Assembly (NCBI GenBank): GCA_950106755.1
Contig: OX467084.1
Coordinates: forward strand, 6,014,001 to 6,078,000
Length of the DNA stretch: 64,000 nucleotides
Origin: Climacium dendroides
Lineage: Eukaryota; Streptophyta; Bryopsida; Hypnales; Climaciaceae
Reading direction: 5' to 3'
In this document: positions 1-11,740 of the stretch, one piece after another
Layout: each line of letters begins with the position of its first letter
Position numbering within the stretch: the stretch's first letter is position 1
Notes under the pieces: generated by a model
Told to the model about the DNA's origin: nothing
The model's database searches: none
What the model saw: only the letters and a program-made list of their open reading frames with translations
Position numbers and translations under genes: made by a program

Positions 1-1205
1 CACCACTTCCTTCATCTTCCGATCCAGTTGGGCAACGAGCTGCTGCGGTTGACTGACCTTCAGCAACTGACACAGTTCTTGAATGATCTCCTGGCTCTTC
101 CTGTACTGGACCCGGAACTCACTGAGTTCCCTCACAATTCGACCTAGGGGATCCTGGTTCCAGACCGGATCGACTCCCTTACTACCTTCTCCTATCTCTA
201 AGTCTTTCTCTTTACGGTCCTGCCTCCTCCACTGAGACTTAGCTTCCTCGACCGGTATAGTGTCTGCCTCTGAATCTTCCTCTTCTTGCCCGGCTTCCTC
301 ATCCGGGTCTTCTATATCGAATTCGGACATGGCTCTGGCCGTATCATATGAATCTATCTCTCTATTTGTAAGCCAGCCATGTGCTTGATATAAGTGGTAG
401 AGAAAAGGGATTATAGGGGAAGGCTTAGACTTCCCTATACCTCCTACCAATCTCTTGATCTGATCTCTCATCACTACGCCCCAATCTACTTTCCGGTCAC
501 CCGACAGTGCACCGAAAATAGTGTTCGCCAAGGTGACTGTAATCCTGTTTGGTCACTCTGGACTAAGGATGGCTGCTAGGTACTTCATTAAATGTTTCTC
601 CCTACCATTTATGCACTCTGCCACAGGGAAACCATCCTTCTTCGTTGGGGGATTCTGGAACTTACCCACGTAGAAGCGATCCGTCCGAGAAGTCGGTCCC
701 TTGTCCGTCTTCTTGAAATCGTACGTCTCCCTCCACAACGTTGGAGTCCAGTCTTTAGGCCGGCTTCTCGACGTCCCCTTCCACTTCCTTAGCAGCGCAT
801 CGATTACCTCCCTCACGATCTCCTCGTCTTTCAAATTCCATGGCCGGGCTAGAAATCCCTCACACCCCATCTGTCGGAGGTCTTCTTCTAGCTCTGCTTT
901 CTCTCGTGGATCCGTTGGTACCACCGACTTCACCATGCGCAAGGATACAGCTACCTCTTCTCTCACCATCGTGGGTTGTTCTCTCAAACCCTCTCAGTGA
1001 CCGGAATCACTATTTGAGGTCTCACAATCACTCGCACTCTAGTTTTCCTATTCTGCTCAAGGACCCTCCTCAAAAGTCGCCTCACCAGTGCACTCCTAAC
1101 TCCACACTCATACGTGAACTTCTAAGTGAATTCTCCTCTCAAGACCCGTCTGTCCTTAATCCGGTCCGTAAACTGAGCCCGTAACTTCTTCTCTTTGGCT
1201 GACAT
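1..1205 (-). pseudogene. Decayed transposon-type coding sequence, 3' end beyond the window
   Basis: Reading leftwards from an ATG at 1203-1205, one protein-like sequence can be followed to position 1 and is still open there. Three lesions break it: an in-frame TAG at 1122-1124, a frame change near 985-996, and an in-frame TGA at 553-555. Both sides of each lesion read like the same protein. The N-terminal part is very basic (many Arg/Lys between about 1080 and 1200), the middle has an acidic-basic stretch ending in WNLKDEEIVREVIDALLRKW, and after the TGA there is an aliphatic stretch followed by HGWLTNREIDSYDTARAM and an acidic tail (DPDEEAGQEEED). I do not recognise a named domain. The style (long, highly charged, no obvious enzyme motif here) suits a gag-like or accessory ORF of a plant transposon, but that is inference. 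GC content is higher than in the surrounding DNA. Confidence 0.55.
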
Positions 1206-1690
1206 ATAAGTACACCTCAAATTCTCCTCACCAATCTCTTCTCAAGGTAGCTTCCGCGCAAAAGGAGGTCTGAGCCACCTACCCCTCCTATTTCTAGGGC
1301 TGCACTCACCCGGCCCGTTACAGGTGACCGTTTTCCCCAAAATAGACCCACTCTCAAGTATGGTCTAGAACTAGGTAGGCACCCGTTACACCCGGATTGC
1401 CTGTCTTCCGTTTCTGGTCTCCGGTCTTCTATTTTATTCCGGTTTCCGGTTTCTAATGAAAATCATTCTGACCTACTCCTGACCTATCTATGCCGTTTCC
1501 GGACTTTCGGTTTCCGGTTTCCGGTTACTTCTGTTAACACTATTATCTATTCTAAAGTAACCCTATTCCGGTATCCAGTCCCTAACTACTTACGGTCTAC
1601 TTTTTCTAAAGAAAAACAAAAAAAATAGGAAGTAAAAAAAGCTCTATTCCCCTTATTTCCCTTCTAAACCTAAAGACTGGATTTCCGTGC
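1206..1690. other. Gene-free stretch with CCGGTTT-rich short repeats
   Basis: No coding signal seen. At about 1438-1452 and 1496-1526 the heptamer-like TTCCGGT/TTTCCGG is repeated several times, and related CGGTCT/CCGGTATCC fragments lie around them. This could be the 5' flank of the charged ORF to the left or part of a transposon end. Confidence 0.4.
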
Positions 1691-1734
1691 TCCCACAAGT
1701 GTCACAGCATAGGAGGAACGAAGAAGAGTTGTCC

Positions 1735-3945
1735 ATGAGTGAGGACAACTCTATTGAATCTGAGCAGAGGTAACCAACACCACCTGAACCTCTGCAGTTT
1801 TTTTGTAGACATTGTGTTAGACAGAGCATGTTGTCTTCTGCATTTCAGCGTCTTAGTCTGCTGTCGAAGTGGATGTCCAAGTTGATGTCTGAGTTGATGT
1901 CCTAATTGATACCAACTAGACATTGACCTGTAAGTATTATTTGCATTTGAGGTTTCGTAGGAGCAGCTCTCGGTCTCTTGACAACAACGCGGATGAAGAA
2001 GAAGATGACATAATGATCACGGAAAAGGAGCCCACCACACCTCTACATCGTAAACGCCATGTAAAGAAGAAGAGCAATCGCAAGCGTAAGCAATATGTGG
2101 AGGTGGACAGACGCGGTCATCCCCATGGGAAGGCAACAGCCTTTCTGATAAATGATGTCAAGGCTTTTGCCAAGGGCCGGACTGAATCTCTTGTTTGGTT
2201 GGGCTGACCAACCACTGGATGAAAAACAACGCTTCTTCAACAGAGTCTATGCAGGTAACGTCACGTGGCCAAGTTGCCATAGGAGGCCCTCAGTTCTTTT
2301 TTCGAATTTGATGTCCTCCTAGACATGATGATGTTGAAGATGACATCTGGGTGAGCATGATCATGCATTCTGTCTTGACGTCTGTAGTGGCGCCCGGATG
2401 TCTTCAATGATGTCTGTGTGGACATCATTATGCCACTGGAATCAAATTATTTTGAAAGTCTTATTGTTTGCAATTGTTTATGTATTGTGGCCCTCTTATT
2501 TCAGACTGGGAGGTTGGAGGCGACCAAGTGGAGATCAATCCGCAGTGGTTTCCATAGTACGTGACGAAGACCCTCATTAATCTTCACCATAATTTGATGA
2601 AGATGATCGATGCAGGGTGCCCGAAGCCAGCAGATGTTGATGCTTTGGTGTGGAAGAAGTTACAAGAGAGGCATAGCTCAGACCTGGCTAAGGAGAAGTC
2701 TGTGCAGATGCATGCAGTTTCCAAGGCAAAGGCGTCCAAGGAGACACAGATGAGGATCATTGAGAAGACTGTGATTGGCGAATTGGTGAAAGTCTTAAAC
2801 TTCTCTGTGTTTATCATGTCTATTCTGACATCATGTTGCATTGTATGAGGTCTATATTCATTATGCTCATGTCTGACTTGATGTTTTTCTAGACATCAAT
2901 GTCTCAGTTTTTTGTGGAGCTCCTTTGCAACGTCACCTCTAATTTTTTTTCATGTGCTAGACCCTACAACTTGGACACATACCTTATGAACTGGAGGTGG
3001 AGGCAACAGAGAAAGAGTATGCGCGGCGGCAAGCGGAGGCACGCAAATTACCTCATGACTATGGTCCAGATATAGAAGAAGTGCGGGCCTCAACAACTGA
3101 GTTGGGAGGGCGCCTAGCTCGAGTAGAGGAACTTCTCCAACAACTCGTTCATTCCATTGGAGGCAACAATCTTCACCAGCAGCTTGTCTCAAATGCAGGA
3201 GGTATTGGTGAAAATGTTGGGGGCGACATCATTCCTTTGAAGAAGGATGGTGCTGAGAATGTCCCCACAGACATCGGGGGGGATCTTCAAGTCACTGCTG
3301 CAAACATTGGTGACACCGTTGAAGATGTCCCAAGCGACGATGAAGAGGAAGTTGAATAATTGAAGGACACCGTTTCAGACGTCGAGGCTGACAACAACGC
3401 TAGTGCAAACGTCGGCGAGGACGTCCAAGTGTCTGCTATGGAGAACATTGTGAAGCACAGCGATGCTTCTGAGGACATCAGCAAGGATGCGGAGAAGTCT
3501 AGCACAAACCCGTATGCCATTTCCGTGGAAGAAGTTGCCCTTGCCCCAGTCCAGATGTCTAAACCAGCAGCAGAACTAGGGAGAGTGCAAGAGGTATTGT
3601 AAACATTGTAGACCATATAATAGGAGTTCATTGGCTCACCTTCATGTTTATTTCCACATAAGAATTTGCTTTTGTATTGTTGCATCTACTTGTAGCAAAA
3701 AATGTAATGAGTGTCCATTTTGTAAGGTGTTTGATGTTATCGCTTGGTTGTAGGTGGCAAATTCGCAATCTTATGGGTCATCAAGTCGATCCAATTGGGT
3801 CACAAGAAGCGTACCAAGTGCCAAGCCGTCGAAGTTTGTGGCCCCAACAAAATCAACGAAGGCAGCCACACCCAAGGCTTCGAAGCCAAGCCCTCCTCAG
3901 ACGGGGGATACCCCTAAGAAGAAAGAGGTACCACGCAAAAAATGA
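1735..3945 (+). pseudogene. Broken five-exon gene, transposon-associated, coiled coil
   Basis: Five exons fit together with matching phases and GT/AG borders: 1735-1769, 1961-2254, 2505-2785, 2961-3593 and 3754-3945, with introns 1770-1960, 2255-2504, 2786-2960 and 3594-3753. The start is the ATG at 1735, though an upstream start is possible. Exon 2 encodes an acidic stretch, a Lys/Arg-rich nuclear-localisation-like run (HRKRHVKKKSNRKRK) and VEVDRRGHPHGKATAFL. Exon 3 and the start of exon 4 are helical and charged (EVEATEKEYARRQAEARK, then a heptad-like RVEELLQQL). The last exon is Ser/Lys/Pro-rich. It is broken: a one-base frame change near 2190-2207, an in-frame TAG at 2555-2557 and an in-frame TAA at 3357-3359. 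The gene layout and the GxPxGK-type motif loosely recall the Ptta/En/Spm-type accessory protein of plant CACTA transposons, but I cannot confirm this. Introns and downstream flank are rich in GATGTC/GACATC. Confidence 0.5.
1872..2897. repeat. GATGTC/GACATC motif cluster in introns 1-3
   Basis: Exact hexamers in intron 1 at 1872, 1884 and 1896; in intron 2 at 2310, 2342, 2398, 2409 and 2421; in intron 3 at 2827 and 2892. Seven more lie downstream of the gene (4742, 4807, 4903, 4947, 5184, 5262, 5295). Three occur in exon 4 (3324, 3474, 3554). The hexamers GATGTC and GACATC are reverse complements, so this is one motif in both orientations. Confidence 0.6.
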
Positions 3946-4439
3946 GCACATAGTGAGGTTCTTGCCAATGTTAATGTTTGTATTGCAATTATGCCACCCT
4001 CATATATGGGCAGTGTTTCCAAGAACACGAAGTCGTCGATACCTATGTTACATTGAATGCAGAGCGTGCTATAGAAGACGTCTTGGGAGACAAGAATACA
4101 TTAGCATTAACAATGGGACGTCGCTGCAAACGTTCGCGTATCCAGCAAGTAGTGGGAAACAGTGTAGAAGCTGAAAAGGTTGTCTTCAGCTAAAATTCTG
4201 TTATATGTGTTTCGGTTTGTGTTGATTTCTTTGTTCGATTTAGGGTTCATTTTGAAATTTGGCTTTGTGTTCTACCGTGACCCTCCTTTGTGAGATATGG
4301 TTGTTTTTTGTATTGGATTTTCTATTCTATGAATATGTCATGGACGTAGTCCCTTGTCACGTCACAAGCAAATTGTGGATGTTCTTGATGTCAAAATTAG
4401 CATAACATGTTGTGCAATCTTTGAATTGTAACATCATAA

Positions 4440-4670
4440 TGTCCAATACAATGCATACATGAAGCATTAGAGTGTCCCATACAACGAATCCATAAAACAT
4501 CGGAATGCCCAATACAATGCATACAGAAACCATTAGAGTGTCCCATACTACGAATCATAAAACATCAGAATGTCCAATACAATGCATACAGAAAACATTG
4601 GAATGTCTGATACAATCCATGCATGAAACATTAGAACGTCCAATACAATGCATACATGCGTTCCAAGAGA
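4440..4670. repeat. Degenerate tandem array around GTCCAATACAATGCATACA
   Basis: The phrase rGTCCmATACAATGCATACA, followed by GAAACATTAGA(A/G)TGTC, recurs about five to seven times with half-units of roughly 30 bp and full units of about 60 bp. Alternate half-units carry the variant CCCATAC(A/T)ACGAATC. No protein is needed to explain it. Its location just downstream of the broken five-exon gene suggests a subterminal array of the same element. Confidence 0.65.
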
Positions 4671-4929
4671 TGTCCCAAAAAATAAGTGTGTTCATAATTG
4701 CATCTCCTTCTACGAAGATCAAACAAGTGGACGTTGCCGCTGACATCCTACAATGCAAGAAGGCATCTGCTACCCCAGCATGTACTTGTGCTGGCTTGTG
4801 CAAGCAGACATCTCCTATGACAGGGTATGCTTTAAGAAACGTGCATGTACAAACTCCACATGCTCGGATGAACATTTCAATCAGCATACAATTGTTTCAC
4901 CTGACATCATTTACGACACCTGGACGTCC

Positions 4930-5130
4930 ACAGCGTTGTCTCAGAAGACATCCTAAAATGCTAGGCAGACCAGGCAAGTGGCCCCAAAAAATGCCACGTC
5001 AGCATCCGCAGATGCCACGTCACCCTATTCCGTCAACACCGACGTGGCATGCCACGTCAATTATACGTCAGATACCACATCATTGATGGGCAATGGATGA
5101 AAAAAATGATACTCTGGCTTTCCCACGCCT
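4930..5130. repeat. CCACGTCA-rich block
   Basis: Between about 4995 and 5080 the sequence GCCACGTCA or its near variants (CGACGTGGC, TACGTCAGATACCAC) occurs at least five times, including an inverted pair around 5040-5060 (ACGTGGCATGCCACGT). ACGTG cores are typical plant bZIP-site cores, but here they are more likely transposon-end repeats because they follow the motif arrays directly. Confidence 0.5.
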
Positions 5131-5346
5131 AGGTGGCAGCCACATGTCAACTCCTGAAGTTACCCGTTGACCGATGTTTTTTGGACATCACGATGCTAGG
5201 CCTGCAAATCTGATGCAACATACCATGTTTTCGGCATGTCCACGGCAGCACAAAGTGATTGGACATCAGTCCAGATATAGAACGTGTCACGCGTGATGTC
5301 CGGGTGTCCAAATTGCAATATCGCGGCAGACACAGTTTTCTTATAG

Positions 5347-8300
5347 TGTCTTCATGCAATTTGAATTCAAGTTTGAGTGATGCAACCTCAAGTTTTTGGC
5401 TTTGATTAGCTCTAAGGTAAACTATCACTTACCATGGAGTGAACCTTATCTAAGAGGTCTTCAAAGATGGCCTCAACGCCCCCCTTGTTCTCCATCTTGT
5501 CCCTTCATGATTATGTGTTTATCGATTAATTGTGGAATTTTTAATACAAGTTTTGGAATTTTAATTTCAAGTCCACTTCCTACTTCTCCTTCTAAGTTTC
5601 CCTTCTTCTATTTTCTTTCTAATATCCCTTCTTTCCCTTCTCACTTCATCTTTTTCTTCTATCTCCAATTTCTAATATCTTCAATAATTGAAGTCCAATA
5701 GTCCACTAGTTGACTTTGTAAAAAGAACCAATTATTCAAATTTTAAGATGAAATTCAAATAATGCTATCTCCTTGTTTACTTGTCTAAGAGCTAATAATT
5801 GTAGATAGAGATTTCCAACATCTAAATGAATCCTCCCTAAATTTCTTCATAATCTCCTCCAATTGCTATAATTTCCAATACTTGAACAATATCTCACTAT
5901 CTTAATTCTTCAATTGCACTTTGTGAGTGTTTTAATATCCACCTTTGGTATTAAACAAGCACAACCATGTTCTTAGGGATTACATAAAAGTTTATCCTAT
6001 TTGGATGCCTAGGCTCGGATCATTGTGCCTTTTAAGCAATGGATCTTTTTTTATATATCTAGATGATATGAAATGAAAAATGAATTAACTACAAGCTCAA
6101 CCAAACCAACTTTTGGCCAAATGGTTGAATCGTGGGTTGCTAAACCGTGGAGAGTGTCCTCCCCGTGGGTTGAATGTAATAAGGCTATTGTGATTTTTGA
6201 AGCAAAAGTTTACAGTCACAAACTATTAATTCTAAGTTAGAGATCAGATCATTCCATTTTCAATAATATAAGATTCATTGAAATCCAATGTTCTTAAAGG
6301 AAGTTCTGACCAAATGAAGTTTAGCCTTTAGAAGGCAATTTAAACTTCATCCATCATTTTCTAATGACTTCCAAAATCAATTTGACATTGGATTTTTCCT
6401 ATAGTTTTATATTAAAATCTCCTATCTAAACCCTAAATTTGACTTTGGATGGACAAAATTTTCCTAAATTCATCCAAATCCTCATCTAAACTTCATCATG
6501 TGATTTTTCATAGAGCTTAACTCAATTTGCTATTTATTAAATAGTTTTGGGTTCTTCTAATAATCTAATCTCCTATAAGTTTCTACACTTAAATTCCTAC
6601 TTGTTTAACATTGAAAGGTTTTTAGGTAACAACTATTTTTTCTTAAAGATGCTGAATTATCTCTATTGATTTACTATTTTTAGATTTCTAAGACTTTTTC
6701 CTTATAGAACTTTGTTTCACCTCTCTAAAATGCTAAGACACTTGAATATTGAACTTTCTTAGTGAAAGTTTCAAGCAAATGAGGCTTGATTGCTAATTAG
6801 TAAACTTCATCCGCTAATTAATTAATTACTTCTAGCCTACAACTTAAATTTAACTTTTAACTTCACTTTTGGACACTAAATTTTAACTACTCTTTAATTT
6901 TCCTTTCTTGTTCCTTTTAAATGAATTTTACTAATCTTCATCCATTTTTGTTCTTAAACTTCATCCACTTGTAGCTTACTCATTTTAAGTCTATTTTCTA
7001 CGTGTCTTATGATTATGGAAACCTCTAAACCTCTTTTCCAAGCTTTTAAGCTAAAATTAAAATAAAATCTATCCCTAATGGTTTGAATCTAACTTGTACT
7101 CCGGCTATGGTTTAAACTTCTATTTAATAAAAGATTTAAAGGAAATGAATGGGATTTAGGAACTCACCTCAGAGTGAACCTAATTAATGAGATGGTTGAA
7201 AAGCCCTCAAAGCCTTCTTCATGCTTCATCTTGTCATTTCTTGAATTGTGCTCACTACTAATTTTTCAAAGGTTTTTTTAATACAGGTGAAGGAATTAAA
7301 TTCTAACTCTACTTCCAAAGTTTCTCTTCTTTCTATCCTTCCTTCCTTTCTTTTCCACTACTTCTTTTCCTTCTACTTCTTTAAAGGGTTCAAATTTTTT
7401 CTAATGCTTTACATTTCTCTCCTCTTGTTTATCAACAGTTACAACCATCATTCTTGCTTACCATTACTCCTTGCATACCAAATTAGCCTTTTATGTATGC
7501 AAATCAATTTTTTACACATGCAAACCAATCCTTGTATATGGTAATCAACCTTACACAAAAGCTCTAGCCTAAACATAGTAAAAAATCCTTAGGAGTTAAA
7601 ACACCCATTTGATTACTCTTCCTTTCTATGATTTACCTTTTCCTTGTGTTTCTAACATGACAACAAAACTTTAAACCTACCTATTTAGCCTCAATTTCCC
7701 TCATTAGGCATGCCCTTGAAATTTACTTTAGGTTCATCTCATCTTTCCATGATAGAATTTAATTCATCTTAGCCAATTAAGTTCTAAAGTTTAGCTTTAT
7801 TTTGCCTTAATTTCCCTTGTTAGCCATTTCCTTCAATTTGAGTTTGAGTTCCATTTAATCATTTAGTTGATTTAGTTTAGGCAGCCTTTCCTTTGGATTT
7901 TGATTTATAGTCCATTCCCATCTATTGTTTGCAAACTCCATAAAACTTGTACATAAGAATGAAATAATCTTTTTTTACAAGAGTTCAGGTTTGGAATTTC
8001 TATAATTGTTTTTTAACTAGGTGTAGTTCTCACATGGCTTGTATTTCCTTCAACCATCCAAAGGGATTGCATGTCCCATATATGCAAAGGTCACCCTTGG
8101 CAAAAAGTAACAAAAATTTCAAAGTCTAAATGATTTTAAAATGAACCCCTAAGTGTCCAAAATCTTCTCCAAAATTCACAATTTGGAAGAAATCATTATC
8201 AAGTACTATTTGGAAGAATATTTTGGAATTCATATACAAATAAAAATTGTAGATTTTGAGTTTTAGATTCCATTTGTATGGGTAGATTCACCAATGATAT

Positions 8301-8362
8301 CACTAATATTTTTTATATAAATTTTTAAAGAAAAAATTCAAAATTCCTTCAAAATTCAATCA
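5347..8362. other. AT-rich non-coding DNA with a 1.7-kb-spaced internal repeat
   Basis: No convincing gene. Two segments resemble each other: about 5410-5740 and 7150-7400. Both run from an ACTCACC/TCACTTACC phrase with AGTGAACCT, through a TCTTCAAAG/CCTCAAAG phrase, to a CTTCTCCTTCT-type pyrimidine tract. The remainder is AT-rich with recurrent AACTTCATCC phrases. The block is present again at 23641-26965 and, in part, at 50541-52630. It may be an old non-autonomous transposon, but no ends were identified. Confidence 0.45.
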
Positions 8363-9225
8363 TCATACTACTAAAATCACAAGGTCTTCCGTAATATCAC
8401 AAATGCTACCATTAATACTAGGGACTCATACTTGCTATGCTATGCATTCATTGTATCACATATTAGTTAAAATTTGATATATTTGAATAGAATGCATGAT
8501 AATGATTTTAATAAGTCTTCAAAATAATTATTTTAATTATTTTATAAAAATATTTTCAATCATGCATTTATAGAAATCATATTTTCACACAATGTGATAT
8601 TACTGAAGTAGAGTAGCAGTTCACAATCACCTCTGTAATATCACTTTTTACAAAGGGTGATATTATAGAAATAACATAGTCGTTGCAATTGAGGTGATAT
8701 TAAAGAGGATCAATATGGTGATATTATAAAGGTAGCAATTCCATTGCTTTTTGGCTTTATACTTCTTTTGCATTTCCATGATTTTGTGCTTTTGTGAGCT
8801 TTGAGCTTTTGATTTCAATTTTCTATTGCTACTACCAAATGATTTGAAAAATTTATTAGATTAACCGATTTTGGATTTCACAACAATTAAATTGTTTACA
8901 AAGCTTTTGAGATTTACAAGTTTTTCCTTTAAATTCTTCTATTTGGATTGCCATTGTTTGTAACAATTGAATCAAATTTCTAATGCATTCTAATGTATAT
9001 GTATCTTTTACCGTTTTCATCATTGCATGTATTTCATTCATCATTCATTAAATTTCTATTGTTTATTGCAATATATGTTTATTTATTAAAAAAATTATGT
9101 AAAGATTTTAGTAATTTTTATTTGAAGATTTATTGAAATTCTTGCTCTGTATTCTATTTAATACATAAAAATTCTAATGAAATTCTAATGATGAATGCGT
9201 AGCACAGCAAGCGCCAAGCACTAGT
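8363..9225 (+). mobile_element. Helitron-like non-autonomous element (863 bp)
   Basis: It starts with TCATACTACTAAAATCA and ends with GCGCCAAGCACTAG, flanked by host A on the left (8362) and host T on the right (9226). These are the marks of Helitrons: 5' TC, 3' CTRR, insertion between A and T, no target duplication. A subterminal stretch near the 5' end (ACTAGGGACTCATACTTGC from 8417) is an inverted relative of the 3' end. Six GTGATATTA/TAATATCAC motifs lie inside. Related units are at 26966-27830 and 27831-28681. No replicase or helicase is encoded, so it depends on an autonomous relative. Confidence 0.75.
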
Positions 9226-9263
9226 TATAAGTAAAATATTATCATTTTTTTTATTACTTTTTA

Positions 9264-9941
9264 CTAGCGGTTGGCACTCGCTTTGCTACGCATTAACTAT
9301 ATTACTTTCATCAATTTTGCATGTGATAGAATGTAGATTAATAAATTTTGTATAATCTTAAAATGAAAATATTGACATCTTTATACAATATTTTTTGGAA
9401 ATACATATATATATTGTGCAATAGAAAGTAATCTTAAAAAATCTTTATATCATAATTTTCACAAAAAAAATCTCTGCAAACATGAAAACATTGCAAGGAC
9501 ATTATCACTTGATAAAATTAAAAATTTCTTCACTCACAAATAATGGTGACCAAAATTGAAGAATTGAAATGCAAATTTGTCAAATTGCAAAGACTTTGTA
9601 AATACTTTGTTGTAGAATCCAAAATTGCTTCAATCTAACAAAGCTTCAAATCATTTGGTAGTAAGAAAAGAACATTAGAATTGAGAACATTCAAAACTTA
9701 AAAAATCATAGAATTGTGGAAGTAAAATGAAGTGTGAAGCCAAGAAATATGAAACCTCCATAATATCAATATACCTCTATAATATCATATTTTTACACTG
9801 TAATATCAATGAAATGGTCGTTGGAACTCTATAATATCACATTGTGTAGAAATGTGATATTGCACAAAGATTGGACCTCTATAATATCACACAGTGTAAA
9901 AATGTGATATTACAAAAGACTTTGTAATTTTAGTAGTATGA
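9264..9941 (-). mobile_element. Helitron-like element (678 bp) with a preserved empty site in unit 2
   Basis: Minus orientation: the 3' end (CTAG on the minus strand) is at 9264-9267 and the 5' TCATAC end is at 9936-9941. The paralogous site in unit 2 lacks it: 28711-28724 reads ACTATTTATTGGAA, joining A 28718 directly to T 28719. The insertion is therefore between A and T without target duplication, as expected for a Helitron. Seven TAATATCA/TGATATTA motifs cluster at 9760-9912, several as inverted pairs able to form hairpins. Confidence 0.8.
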
Positions 9942-10514
9942 TTGGAATGAATTTGAAATGAAGATCTCTTTACATGGTGATTTTTGAAATTTTTGTACTC
10001 TTTAAATCTATAACCTCATCTTTGAAAATCCAATTTTGGACTAGAATCAATGCAATTTTGGCTTGGTCAACTACTTGACATACTTCCACATTTGTAATTT
10101 TAGAAAAATACATACTCTTGTAATACCGAATCCAACCTTGAAATAGGACAACAACTTGATAAAGTATCTCTACAAATTACGATGACTTTTATCTAAGTAG
10201 TAGTGAGTATGAAATTTGAGTTGGGATTTGTTAGTCAACTAGAAATTGAATGTTAGAGCACTTCAAGGTTAATAGGTCACCTTGCCAAATCCAAAGAAAA
10301 TTAGTTGTAAAAAAAGTCCAAATACTAGAGAAGACTTCAATACAACTAGATGCCAATACATATCTACTAAATAATGGGTGGAGAGGTCGTTTTTATAATG
10401 GCTCACAAATCCTCAAAAGATAAAAGACAATTTGAAGATGGGAGCTTGATTGCTCATTATCAAAAACACGTGAATTGTGTTCCATGTAGAATTTCATACC
10501 TCATTTTGGCATAG

Positions 10515-10664
10515 CACTACTAGAAAATTTAGTTTTTCTGTTGTTTTGGTCGCGTTGATCCGGTCAAAATCTGACAGAAATTTGTACAAATCAACAGATT
10601 TCTGTCAGATTTTGACCGGATCAACGCGACCAAAACAATAGAAAAACTAAATTTTCTAGTAGTG
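10515..10664. mobile_element. CACTA-type MITE, 150 bp, TAG target duplication
   Basis: A near-perfect palindrome that begins CACTACTAGAAAA and ends with its reverse complement TTTTCTAGTAGTG. It is flanked by TAG on both sides (10512-10514 and 10665-10667). Unit 2 preserves the empty site near 29275-29285 (GGCATAGTAGAAT) with a single TAG, which proves insertion. CACTA ends and a 3-bp duplication identify the En/Spm superfamily. It carries no gene. The hairpin arms are about 66 bp around a short centre near 10581-10597. Confidence 0.9.
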
Positions 10665-11620
10665 TAGTAGAATAAAAAACTTTGAACTTAAAAAAGTTTT
10701 TAAATCTAGATAAACTTCATTTCCAAAAATGAATTTGAGATTTTGAGTCTCCAAGAAAAAATTAGGGACAAAAATCAAAGTGGATGTTTGAAAACATCAA
10801 AGAAAATATCCCTCCCAATCCTCTCTAAATTTTGTCCCTAACTTTTTATTAAAGGCTCAAAATCTCAAATGCATTTTTAGAAATTAGATTTATTTAGATC
10901 TAAAAACTTTTCCAAGTTCAAAGTTTCTTAGAAAAAATTATTCTATTATGCCAAAATGAGGTCTGAAGTTCTACATTGAACACAATTCATGCTTTTGACT
11001 TAACTAGGTATGAACAATTGACCTTCTACTAATCCTAATTTACATATCTTACATGGATTGTTTTACATCCTACCACCTTACTTATATAAAGAGATTTTTG
11101 TACATATTCCATCACTCACAACAAAAATGACCTTCAAATCTATATGAGGTGGTTGCTGAATGAGTGAATGATTTCAATTTTTGTGATTTTACAATATCAG
11201 GTTTCACTAATTTCTGCCTTTAGTAGCCACTGCACTTACATAATGGGCACCATAAAGCTTAAGTTCATAAGAACATCTATAATTCTCTCAAATCTTCGTT
11301 TCTTGAAATTAATAAGCACCTTCTAACCTACCTACCAGATTCTAGAAAGTAATGACCATAAAACTGCTTCTATCTCTATGCCACATCACATGCCATGTAG
11401 GCTTGGTGGATATCAAAGAACATAGGTAAGAATGCGCTACAAATCCTATACCTAATACCACATTCTAAAAATCCTGCTATTTAAGACCAAGTGAAAACAT
11501 ACAATTATTCCATTAAAATTTAGACTACCCTCTACAGTAAAAAAGATTCAATTTCCAAAAGGTCATAGAGAAACCAATACCCTAAGAAAACAAAAAAACA
11601 GCTAGTCTAAAAAGGACCAG

Positions 11621-11740
11621 TTAGGGCCAGTTGCCATTGAAGACCCAAACCTCCGAACTGTAGGCGTCTTGTAGTTTTCATTAGGGCCAGTTGCCATTGA
11701 AGACCCAAACCTCCGAACTGTAGGCGTCTTGTAGTTTTCC
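11621..11740. repeat. 60-bp exact tandem duplication, unit 1 only
   Basis: The 60 bases from about 11621 are repeated immediately with almost no change (CCAGTTGCCATTGAAGACCC at about 11630 and 11690). The paralogous places 30213-30300 and 37300-37394 have one copy, so this arose after the segmental duplication. Confidence 0.8.

Noticed and set aside
8856..9044. 62-codon minus-strand frame repeated at 27462, 28324, 39095 and 39957
   Set aside because: It lies within the Helitron-like repeat. Its recurrence follows from copying of the repeat, and copies at 31980 and 35600 have a stop.
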